From NCBI GenBank assembly GCA_029239415.1, contig JAQZAY010000062.1, positions 1 through 15,013 on the forward strand: a stretch of 15,013 nucleotides of DNA, given 5' to 3'. Each line of letters starts with the position of its first letter. The first letter of the stretch is position 1. The notes beneath the pieces were generated by a model. The model did not search any database, was not told where the DNA came from, and worked only from the letters and a program-made list of their open reading frames with translations. The stretch is from Pseudomonas sp. (GTDB lineage: Bacteria; Pseudomonadota; Gammaproteobacteria; Pseudomonadales; Pseudomonadaceae). This document shows positions 8,271 to 14,950 of this stretch, one piece after another. The translations under genes were made by a program, and so were the position numbers.

Positions 8271-9844
8271 TTGCGCACCCAGTGCATCAGGCGTGGCAAG
8301 GTCCAGGTGGCGTGCGGGTTGGCCAGCGCCGGGGTCTGGTCGTTGATCACCAGCAGTACCGGCAGGCCGAGCTGATGGGTGATCTGGGCAGGATGCTTGA
8401 AGCGGCGGTCGAAGAATTCCTTCACGTAGACCAGGGCGATCGACAGCAGCAGGCCGGTCAGCAGGCCGAACGGAATGATCAGGCCTGGTTTCGGGAAGCT
8501 TGCGGCGGCGGGCTCGTACGGCGCACTGAGGACCCGTGCGTTCGACTGGCTGCCATCGAACAGGCCTTGGCCGCGGCTTTCTTCATAGCGCTGGGCGTAG
8601 GTGGAGAAGGCCCGGTGCAGCGCCTCGATCTCGGTGTCCAGCTGGCGGGTCTTGCTCTGGGTTTCGCGCAGCTGGTGGATGCGATCGGTGTACTCGGCGA
8701 TGCGCTGGGTTTTCTGCGCGATGATCTGCTGGGTGACCGACAGGTCCTGCTGGCGTTCGCGGATGCGGTTGTCGACGACCTTCAGGAACTGCGCACGCAG
8801 GCGGCTGATCTGCTCGCGAGCCAGCAGCATCGGCTCGGAACTTGGCTGGAACACGGTCATGTCGGAGGTGTAGCGAGCCATCTGGCCGGTCAATTGCTCG
8901 CCCAGCTGCTTGATCTCGCGGTCTTCGAAAGCCACGTTGTCCACCGTGGTGGTGAAGGTGTAGGGGAAGCTGTAGTCAGCCGCCCGCGCCTTGGTGGCGG
9001 TAGCCAGGTTGCTCTTGAGGTAGTCGAGCCATTGCTGGTTCTGCAACTGACGGTCGCGCGAGAGGTTCAGTGCCTGCTCTTCGGTGTTGATGGCATTGAG
9101 GCGGAAGGTGATTTCCTCGCGTGGCTCGGAAGAACCGATGCCTTGCAGCAGCGCCATGCGTTGGGCTTCGAGATCGCCCAGGCGGGCCTGGTAGTGCAGC
9201 TTCTTCTGCTCGTAGAAGGCTTCGGGCAGTTCGTTGGACTGCAGGTCCTGGCGGTTCTTCAGGAAGTTGTCCAGCAGCTTGGCCACGAACAGGGTGCCGA
9301 GCTTCGAATCCTCGGCGCTGTAGACGATCGAGATCACGTTGGAACCCGGCAGGGTTTCCACGTGCAGGTCGCTGATTGCCTGGTCGGTGAGTGCGTCGAG
9401 CTCGGTATCGCGGACTTCAGTGGTTTCTTCATCGCTGAAGAAGCGCTTGACCGGCGCGACCACCGACTCGTTGAGCGGGGTGAACACCGTGCGCTGCAAC
9501 AGGCCCGGCTCCTCCTGGTAGTGGCCCTCCTTGCGCAGCTGGGCGAAGGTTTCGCGGATCAGCATCGGCGAGCGCAGGATGTTGCTCTCGGTCTCCATGT
9601 CGGCCAGCGACGGCGGGATGAACTGGTCGGCTTCCTGGGTCAGCGCGGAGCTTGCGTCGCTCTGCGAGAGTTTCTTGGACTGAACGATCACTTCGGCGGT
9701 GATGTCGAAACTTTGCTTGAGCGCGAACGGCAACAGCAGGGCGATCACGGCAAAGAACAGGAACACTCGTTTGACCAACTGTTTGTTGGCGAAGAAGATC
9801 CGGAAGAACTCATGCACATAGTTCTCTTTTGGCTGCGTTGTCAT
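8267..9844 (-). CDS. Wzz-type chain-length determinant / polysaccharide co-polymerase without kinase domain
   Basis: The protein has 525 residues from ATG 9844. One membrane helix lies at about 27-42 and a second at about 454-474, preceded by the proline-rich F-P-K-P-G-L-I-I-P typical of Wzz/Wzc proteins. Between them is a long periplasmic region rich in Glu, Gln, Arg and Leu with strong coiled-coil character (about 190-430). Only some 50 residues follow the second helix, with no Walker motifs, so the kinase domain of classical Wzc is absent; the separate small protein at 10907-11563 is the counterpart. The role is control of chain length and contact with the Wza channel. GTG 9859, directly after the lipoprotein stop, is an alternative start, but it has no ribosome site. 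Confidence 0.9.
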   Translation of the reverse strand: MTTQPKENYVHEFFRIFFANKQLVKRVFLFFAVIALLLPFALKQSFDITAEVIVQSKKLSQSDASSALTQEADQFIPPSLADMETESNILRSPMLIRETFAQLRKEGHYQEEPGLLQRTVFTPLNESVVAPVKRFFSDEETTEVRDTELDALTDQAISDLHVETLPGSNVISIVYSAEDSKLGTLFVAKLLDNFLKNRQDLQSNELPEAFYEQKKLHYQARLGDLEAQRMALLQGIGSSEPREEITFRLNAINTEEQALNLSRDRQLQNQQWLDYLKSNLATATKARAADYSFPYTFTTTVDNVAFEDREIKQLGEQLTGQMARYTSDMTVFQPSSEPMLLAREQISRLRAQFLKVVDNRIRERQQDLSVTQQIIAQKTQRIAEYTDRIHQLRETQSKTRQLDTEIEALHRAFSTYAQRYEESRGQGLFDGSQSNARVLSAPYEPAAASFPKPGLIIPFGLLTGLLLSIALVYVKEFFDRRFKHPAQITHQLGLPVLLVINDQTPALANPHATWTLPRLMHWVRN

Positions 9845-9859
9845 GGACCTTGTCCCCAC

Positions 9860-10885
9860 TTAGTTGTCGTCGTCTTTGTTGTCGGCGCGGTAGCTGAAGC
9901 TGAAGCCGAAGCCCTGGAACAGCACCACGTCCGCCAGCTGCCGCGAAAGCTCGCCGGCGTTGGCCAGGGTGGTCTTGGGCACGTACAGCATGTCTTCTGG
10001 CTGCAGGTAGGCGATCTTCTGGCTTTCGCCGGCCAGCGCCTTGTCGACGTCGTAGTTCACCGCGTGCACCGTGTTGCCGTTGCGGCGCATGATCACCACC
10101 GAGCCAAGCTTGGCCTTGAGGGTCGGGCCACGCGCCAGGGTCAGTGCCTCGAGCACCGAGACCGGGCGGCGGATCTGGAAGGCCCCGGGCGATCCGACTT
10201 CACCGAGCACGTAGATCTCGTTGGCCGCAGTGGACTTGAGCAGTACGTCCACGGTCATGCGCCCGGGCAGTTCGGCGTAGCGCTGGTTGAGGTGGTCGCG
10301 CAGCTGGTTGACGGTCATGCCTTGCAAGGCCACCGAGCCGATCTCCGGGAAGGTCGCGCGCCCGTCGGTGCCCACGGTGATGTCGCGGCTCATGCCGGTA
10401 CCGGGGTGGGTCAGGGTGTTGCGCAGGTTGACCTCGCTGCTCATTGGGGTAAGCACGCGCACGGTCACCTGGTCGCGGTTGTTCTGGAAGATGCGCTTGT
10501 TGCGGTAGGCCTCGCGGATCGCCGCCTCGGCATCAGCGGTGGTCAGGCCCTCGACCCTGACGCTGGCGTTGGTGCTGGGCAGCGTGATGCTACCGTCGGG
10601 TTGCACGGTCTGGCTGCCGTTCAGGCCGCTGGCAGCCATGAAGTTGAGGTCGATGCTGTCGCCGGACTGGATCCGGTAGACGCCACCGCTGGCCGTGGTA
10701 TTGGGAATATGGAAAATCACTTCGAGCACGTCCTGCGGGCGCAGGACCTGCTCGCGCTGGGTCACTTCGGTGGCCTGGGCGTCGGCGGCGGGCGCGGTGA
10801 GGATCTGCACCGGCATTTCGCGTGTCTCCTGGCTGGCGCATCCGGCCAGCCCCAGCAGGCACAGGGCAATCGTTGGATATTTCAT
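9860..10885 (-). CDS. Wza-type polysaccharide export outer-membrane lipoprotein
   Basis: The protein has 341 residues. The signal peptide ends in a lipobox L-A-G-C with Cys16; Ala at the next position favours outer-membrane sorting. A poly-export entry motif LRPQDVLEV (48-56) is followed by a second related string YRIQSGDSIDL (70-80). Two copies of the export-domain core follow, near 94-127 (QPDGSITLP then GLT) and 171-203 (GTDGRATFPEIG then GMT). An SLBB-like domain starts at IYVLGEVGSPGAF (224-236). Classical Wza has one such core followed by other domains, so this is a variant. The protein should form the outer-membrane exit channel with the Wzz partner encoded 15 bases downstream. AGGA lies 8 bases before ATG 10885. 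The export role is secure; the domain count is an inference. Confidence 0.92.
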   Translation of the reverse strand: MKYPTIALCLLGLAGCASQETREMPVQILTAPAADAQATEVTQREQVLRPQDVLEVIFHIPNTTASGGVYRIQSGDSIDLNFMAASGLNGSQTVQPDGSITLPSTNASVRVEGLTTADAEAAIREAYRNKRIFQNNRDQVTVRVLTPMSSEVNLRNTLTHPGTGMSRDITVGTDGRATFPEIGSVALQGMTVNQLRDHLNQRYAELPGRMTVDVLLKSTAANEIYVLGEVGSPGAFQIRRPVSVLEALTLARGPTLKAKLGSVVIMRRNGNTVHAVNYDVDKALAGESQKIAYLQPEDMLYVPKTTLANAGELSRQLADVVLFQGFGFSFSYRADNKDDDN

Positions 10886-10906
10886 GGTGTATTTCCTGTG
10901 CTGGCC

Positions 10907-11563
10907 TCAGAGGTTGTTGTACAGCCACTTGGGCATGTAGTACTTGCGCCGGTTGAAGACGCTGCCGATCAGCTGCGCGCCGGCCTGGGTCAGACGCTGG
11001 GCCGTGGCCTGGGCGACTTCCCAACGGGTCTCCTCGGCGCAGATCACCAGGATCACGCCGTCGACCAGGGTGCCGATCACCAGGCTGTCGGCGCTGGCGT
11101 ACACCGCCTCGCCATCGATGACCACGAAGCGGTAGTGGCTGCTCAGCTGCGCCAGCAGGACTCGCAGCAGGTCGGGGCTGAGGCGGTCGCGGCCGCGCTT
11201 GTAGATGCCCGCGGGCAACACGTCGAAGGGCTGGTCGGACAGCCGCACGATGCAGTCCTGGGCAAGCGGCGGGGTGTCCTGGTTGAACAGCAGGTCAGTG
11301 AACCCGCGCAGCTTGTGCAGGCCCAGCTGCTGGCTGAGGCTGGTGCCGCTGCCACTGCCGCCATTGCTGTCGACCAGCAGCACGGGGCCAGCGCTCATCA
11401 GTGCCAGCTGGCTGGCAAAGGCCAGCGCGCTGGTGCTGGTGCCGCTACCGGTGTTGGCCGCGGTCAGCAACAGGGTGCGCTGCTCCAGGTCGAGCACCGT
11501 GGCGGTGAGGTTGGTTTCGCTGGGGTTGGCGATGCTCAGACTTCTCGAAGTAGAACCGTCCAT
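10907..11563 (-). CDS. BY-kinase-like (CpsD/CapB-type) protein with degenerate nucleotide-binding motifs
   Basis: The protein has 218 residues with a MinD/ParA-like P-loop fold as in the cytoplasmic tyrosine kinases that partner Wzz proteins. Alignment by eye places Walker A at 37-45 (NTGSGTSTS), where the invariant lysine of P-G-E-G-K-S-T is Thr42. Walker A' is V-D65-S-N67-G-G, lacking the second Asp and the Arg of the usual D-x-D-x-R. Walker B keeps Asp150 in VVIDGEAV. The C-terminus has only three tyrosines (208, 209, 215) in place of a long tyrosine cluster. It may be a pseudokinase that supports Wzz/Wza assembly without phosphorylation. ATG 11563 follows the transferase stop without a gap, with GGAG 8 bases upstream; 21 bases separate it from the Wza-like gene. 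The family call is good, loss of activity is an inference. Confidence 0.8.
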   Translation of the reverse strand: MDGSTSRSLSIANPSETNLTATVLDLEQRTLLLTAANTGSGTSTSALAFASQLALMSAGPVLLVDSNGGSGSGTSLSQQLGLHKLRGFTDLLFNQDTPPLAQDCIVRLSDQPFDVLPAGIYKRGRDRLSPDLLRVLLAQLSSHYRFVVIDGEAVYASADSLVIGTLVDGVILVICAEETRWEVAQATAQRLTQAGAQLIGSVFNRRKYYMPKWLYNNL

Positions 11564-12310
11564 TCAACTTGCTCCGTGGCCGCTGAATACTTTGAAGGGG
11601 GTCTTGAAGAGGATTTTCAGGTCCAGCATCAAGCTCTGTTCATTGATGTAGCTAAGGTCCAGCTCAACGCGCTGGTCGAAGTCGATGTCACTTCGACCAG
11701 AGATCTGCCAAAGCCCTGTCATGCCCGGGTAGATGCTCAGGCGTGCCAGGTGGTTGTCCTTGTAGCGATAGGCGTTGAAGGACGTAGGCCTTGGGCCGAC
11801 CAGGCGCATGTCGCCGGTGACCACGTTGATCAGGTTGGGCAGCTCGTCGAGGCTGGTGCGACGCAGCAGGCTGCCGATACGGGTAACCCGGGGATCCTTG
11901 TCGATCTTGAAGTCGATGGCGTCGGCGCCATGCTTGTTCAGGTGGCGCACGGAGTCTTTCAGGGCTTCGGCGTTGGCGACCATGGTGCGGAACTTGAACA
12001 TGCCGAAGGCCCGGCCACGGTAGCCGGTGCGTTTCTGGATGAAGAACACCGGGCCAGGGCTGCTGCGCTTGACCAGGATGCCCAGCACCAGCAGCAGCGG
12101 CGAGATCAGTGCCAGCAGCGCCAGGGCGCCGATGCATGACAGCACTCGGTTGGTACGCGACAGGGTCCACGACCGCCCGCCGATGCGTCCGGTCAGCCAG
12201 CCTCGGCCTTGCATGTGGATGGCGGCGTCCATGCGCTGGCGATGCGCCGGGTCCATGCGCTTGTCCCGATGCAGGCCTTGCAGTTCCGCACTTCGTGGTT
12301 GTCCTGTCAT
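11564..12310 (-). CDS. Initiating phosphoglycosyl transferase (bacterial sugar transferase, short monotopic form)
   Basis: The protein has 248 residues. A hydrophobic segment at about 56-80 contains Ser70-Pro71, as in the re-entrant helix of monotopic enzymes such as PglC. The catalytic domain shows KRTGYRGRAFGMFKFRTM (93-110), the catalytic dyad Asp155-Glu156 in SLDELPNL, RLVGPRP (169-175) and PGMTGLWQISGRS (195-207). The enzyme transfers a sugar phosphate from a UDP sugar to undecaprenyl phosphate and so starts the repeat unit. It lacks the N-terminal four-helix and CoA-binding-like part of the WbaP/WcaJ long form. The first 50 residues are basic and not conserved. ATG 12310 has GGAGGG 4 bases upstream and overlaps the epimerase stop (ATGA); Met19 or Met27 are less likely starts. 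The primer sugar (Glc, Gal or other) is not readable. Confidence 0.92.
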   Translation of the reverse strand: MTGQPRSAELQGLHRDKRMDPAHRQRMDAAIHMQGRGWLTGRIGGRSWTLSRTNRVLSCIGALALLALISPLLLVLGILVKRSSPGPVFFIQKRTGYRGRAFGMFKFRTMVANAEALKDSVRHLNKHGADAIDFKIDKDPRVTRIGSLLRRTSLDELPNLINVVTGDMRLVGPRPTSFNAYRYKDNHLARLSIYPGMTGLWQISGRSDIDFDQRVELDLSYINEQSLMLDLKILFKTPFKVFSGHGAS

Positions 12311-13368
12311 AACACCCTCCGTTCATGCCTGCGCTCGCCGGGCTTGGTGGCCTTGGTGGGGCGCGAGTAGTACCGATGGAACCAGGCGACGAAACGCCCG
12401 AGCCCTTCGTCCAGGGAAACTTGCGGGGTGAAGCCGGTGACCCGTTCGAGCGCGCTGGCATCGGCGCAGGTGGCCAGTACATCGCCCGGCTGCAAGGGCA
12501 GCAGCTCGACCTCGGCCTTGCGCTGCAGGTGCTTCTCCAGCAACGCGACGTAGTCGGTCAGTTCCGCGGGGCGCTGGCCACCGATGTTGTAGAGGCGCCA
12601 GGGGGCGTGGCTGCTGGAGGGATCCGGTTGCGCGCGGTCCCAGTCCGGATCGGCCAGTGGCGGCAGCGGGATCAGTCGCACCAGGCTCTCGACGATGTCG
12701 TCGATGTAGGTGAAGTCGCGCTGGTGACGCCCATGGTTGAACAGCTGGATCGGCCGGCCCTGGCTGATCGCCTGGGCGAACTGGATCGGCGACATGTCCG
12801 GGCGGCCCCAGGGGCCATACACGGTGAAGAAGCGCAGCCCGCTGCACGGTATGCCGTACAGGTGGCTGTAGCTGTGCGCCATCGCCTCGTTGGCCTTCTT
12901 GGTGGCCGCGTACAGTGACAGCGGATGGTCGACGGCATCCTGCACCCGGTAGGGAATGCGCTGGTTGGCGCCATACACCGAACTGGACGAGGCGTACAGC
13001 AGGTGGCGCACCGGATGGCGGCGGCAACCCTCGAGAATGTTCAGGAAGCCGCACAGGTTGCTGTCGACGTAGGCCTGCGGGTTGTCCAGCGAGTAGCGCA
13101 CGCCCGCCTGGGCGGCCAGGTGCACCACCACGTCCGGGCGCTCCTGGGCGAACAGGCGCGCCATCCCGTCGCGGTCGCCCAGGTCCATCAGGTGCAGGGC
13201 GAAGGGGCCGGTCTGGTCTTCGATCCAGCGCACCCGCGCACGCTTGAGCGCCGGGTCGTAGTAGTCGTTGAAGTTGTCCAGGCCCAGGACCTGGTGGCCG
13301 TCGCGGATCAGGCGCAGGCTGGTGTGGGCTCCGATGAAGCCGGCGGCGCCGGTCACCAGCACTTTCAT
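12307..13368 (-). CDS. NAD-dependent epimerase, probably UDP-glucuronate 4-epimerase
   Basis: The protein has 353 residues and is an extended short-chain dehydrogenase. The NAD-binding G-A-A-G-F-I-G sits at 7-13, DNFNDYYD at 31-38, the serine run SSSSVYG at 127-133 and the catalytic Tyr153-x3-Lys157 in SLYAATKK. The string LRFFTVYGPWGRPDM (178-192) is characteristic of UDP-glucuronate 4-epimerases (Cap1J/LspL group), which make UDP-galacturonate. It sits next to UDP-glucose dehydrogenase, which supplies the substrate. A longer frame to an upstream alternative start at 13533 is a shadow of ugd; ATG 13368 overlaps the ugd stop by ATGA and begins exactly at the Rossmann strand. Cytoplasmic. A related UDP-sugar epimerase activity cannot be ruled out from sequence alone. 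Confidence 0.9.
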   Translation of the reverse strand: MKVLVTGAAGFIGAHTSLRLIRDGHQVLGLDNFNDYYDPALKRARVRWIEDQTGPFALHLMDLGDRDGMARLFAQERPDVVVHLAAQAGVRYSLDNPQAYVDSNLCGFLNILEGCRRHPVRHLLYASSSSVYGANQRIPYRVQDAVDHPLSLYAATKKANEAMAHSYSHLYGIPCSGLRFFTVYGPWGRPDMSPIQFAQAISQGRPIQLFNHGRHQRDFTYIDDIVESLVRLIPLPPLADPDWDRAQPDPSSSHAPWRLYNIGGQRPAELTDYVALLEKHLQRKAEVELLPLQPGDVLATCADASALERVTGFTPQVSLDEGLGRFVAWFHRYYSRPTKATKPGERRHERRVL

Positions 13369-14717
13369 GGCGCGGCGACCTGTGGCGGCACCTGGCGCAG
13401 GCCGATGCCGGCATAGCTCAGGCCATGGGAGGCGACCACTTCGGGGCTGTACAGGTTGCGGCCATCGATGATCAGCCGGGCGCGCAGCTTGCGCGCCAGC
13501 ACGCTGAAGTCGACCACGCGGAAGTTCTTCCACTCCGTGCAGATCACCAGGGCATCGGCGTCCTGCAGGGTATCGTCACGGGTGGCGCACAACTGCAGGT
13601 CATCGCGGTAGCCATACAGGCGGCGGCATTCGTCCATCGCCTCCGGATCATAGGCGCGCACCGTGGCGCCCTCAGCCCACAACGCTTCCATCAGGTAGCG
13701 GCTGGGTGCTTCGCGCATGTCGTCGGTATTGGGCTTGAACGCCAGGCCCCAGATGGCGATGGACTTGCCGCGCAGTTCGCCTTGCAGGCGCTGCTTGAGC
13801 TTGCCGAACAGGATCTGCCGCTGGCGCTCGTTGATATCGCTGACGCTCTGCAGCAGGCGCAGCGGCATGCCGCTGTGCTCGGCGGTATGCAGCAGCGCGC
13901 GGATGTCCTTGGGGAAGCAGGAGCCGCCAAAGCCGCAGCCCGGATAGATGAAGTGGTAGCCGATGCGCGGGTCCGAGCCGATGCCGCGGCGCACTGCCTC
14001 GATGTCGGCGCCCAGGTGCTCGCTGAGGTTGGCCAGCTCGTTCATGAAGCTGATGCGCGTGGCCAGCATGGCGTTGGCGGCGTACTTGGTCAGCTCGGCG
14101 CTGCGGTTGTCCATGAACATCAGCTTTTCATGGTTGCGGCAGAACGGCGCGTAGAGCTCGGCCAGCTGGTCATGGGCGATGTCATCGCGGGTGCCGATAA
14201 TGATCCGGTCCGGGCGCATGCAGTCGGCCAGCGCGCTGCCTTCCTTGAGGAACTCGGGATTGGAGACCACCCGTACCTCGAGATTGTCCTTGGCCAGGTG
14301 CAGCAGCTCTTCGCGGGCCAGGGCGATGACCTTGTCGGCGGTGCCCACGGGCACGGTCGACTTGATGATCAGCGTGCGGTCCTGCTCCATCAGCCCTGCG
14401 ATCTGCCGGGTGACGTTGAGCACGTGGGTGAGGTCGGCCGAGCCGTCCTCGTCCGGCGGCGTGCCGACCGCGATGAAGATCAGCTCGGCATGGGCGACTG
14501 CGTCGCTGGCCTGGGTGCTGAACGACAGGCGGCCTTCCTTGATGTTTTCCTCGAGCATGGCCGACAGGCCTGGCTCGCTGATGGGCGGTACTCCCAGGCG
14601 CAGCTGGTTGATCTTGTGGGTGTCGATATCCACGCACAGTACGCGGTGTCCAACGTCTGCCAGTGCAGCTGCTTGTACAAGCCCGACATAGCCGGTGCCA
14701 AATACGCTCACATCCAT
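13365..14717 (-). CDS. ugd: UDP-glucose 6-dehydrogenase
   Basis: The protein has 450 residues, normal for the bacterial family. The NAD-binding GTGYVGL is at 7-13, followed by VGTPPDEDG, STVPVGT, and SNPEFLKEGSA with the catalytic Glu. The active-site cysteine is Cys267 in GCGFGGSCFPKD, and GLAFKPNTDDMREAPS marks the start of the C-terminal UDP-binding domain. The enzyme oxidises UDP-glucose to UDP-glucuronate with two NAD+ in the cytoplasm. As first gene of the operon it supplies acidic sugar for the polymer and substrate for the adjacent epimerase. ATG 14717 has GAGG 9 bases upstream and starts directly at the Rossmann fold. The stop overlaps the epimerase start. All key residues are present. 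A UDP-N-acetylhexosamine dehydrogenase is less likely given the motifs. Confidence 0.95.
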   Translation of the reverse strand: MDVSVFGTGYVGLVQAAALADVGHRVLCVDIDTHKINQLRLGVPPISEPGLSAMLEENIKEGRLSFSTQASDAVAHAELIFIAVGTPPDEDGSADLTHVLNVTRQIAGLMEQDRTLIIKSTVPVGTADKVIALAREELLHLAKDNLEVRVVSNPEFLKEGSALADCMRPDRIIIGTRDDIAHDQLAELYAPFCRNHEKLMFMDNRSAELTKYAANAMLATRISFMNELANLSEHLGADIEAVRRGIGSDPRIGYHFIYPGCGFGGSCFPKDIRALLHTAEHSGMPLRLLQSVSDINERQRQILFGKLKQRLQGELRGKSIAIWGLAFKPNTDDMREAPSRYLMEALWAEGATVRAYDPEAMDECRRLYGYRDDLQLCATRDDTLQDADALVICTEWKNFRVVDFSVLARKLRARLIIDGRNLYSPEVVASHGLSYAGIGLRQVPPQVAAP

Positions 14718-14768
14718 GCCGGCGTGCCTCGTATGAAGTAGTAAGGGGAATGAAACAGCGGTGAAATG

Positions 14769-14799
14769 GGTATAGCTCAGGCCTGCCGTTTTGCGTCAA
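14769..14799 (-). promoter_or_regulatory. Candidate sigma70-type promoter of the operon
   Basis: On the minus strand TTGACG (14799-14794, 5 of 6 to the -35 consensus) is followed after 19 bases by TATACC (14774-14769, 4 of 6 to the -10). Transcription would start near 14762, leaving a leader of about 45 bases before ugd. The spacing is 2 bases longer than ideal, so an activator may be needed or the true promoter may lie elsewhere. This is pattern matching only. Confidence 0.35.
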
Positions 14800-14858
14800 A
14801 GCAATGGCATGTGTCGCTTCATTTACAGGCGCTGACGATTCAGGCCTTTTGCCATCAA
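14777..14858. repeat. Two imperfect direct repeats in the ugd leader
   Basis: Plus-strand positions 14777-14799 and 14840-14858 share TCAGGCCT, then a TTTTGC or TTTGC block, then TCAA. The first copy carries four extra bases after TCAGGCCT. The copies start 63 bases apart; the first contains the 8-base palindrome CAGGCCTG and covers the candidate -35 box and spacer. They could be a pair of regulator sites, or simply chance. Confidence 0.35.
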
Positions 14859-14867
14859 CCCTTTCTG

Positions 14868-14911
14868 AATCCGAAGCTTAGCGATGAAAGCTCCACTTGC
14901 TCAGTCGGATT
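14868..14911 (-). other. Inverted repeat able to form a two-part hairpin
   Basis: AATCCGA (14868-14874) pairs with TCGGATT (14905-14911), and directly inside AGCTT (14875-14879) pairs with AAGCT (14888-14892), leaving a one-sided 12-base bulge. It lies upstream of the candidate promoter, so it could be an operator or, if transcription starts further right, part of a structured leader. Confidence 0.3.
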
Positions 14912-14933
14912 GCGAGCCGATGAACGGCGCATT

Positions 14934-14950
14934 CCCCCGTAAAATGGGGG
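14934..14950. other. Short GC-rich hairpin followed by CTTTG
   Basis: Five C at 14934-14938 pair with five G at 14946-14950; on plus-strand RNA a G-U and a U-A pair extend the stem to 7 with a loop of 3. On the minus strand the wobble becomes an A-C mismatch, so the structure favours rightward transcription. The following CTTTG is a poor U-tract, so a terminator is uncertain; no plus-strand gene precedes it in the window. Confidence 0.3.

Noticed and set aside
8282..12139. A 1285-codon open frame on the plus strand
   Set aside because: It lies antisense to four well-supported genes (Wzz, Wza, kinase-like, priming transferase), has low-complexity His/Gln/Val/Gly-rich composition and no domain motifs. 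High GC in third positions of the real genes removes stops from this frame.
13425..14741. A 438-codon plus-strand frame antisense to ugd
   Set aside because: The opposite strand carries all UDP-glucose dehydrogenase motifs; this frame has shadow-type composition.
14934..14950. Hairpin as a strong rho-independent terminator
   Set aside because: The stem is short and neither strand has a proper U-tract after it; kept only as a hairpin.
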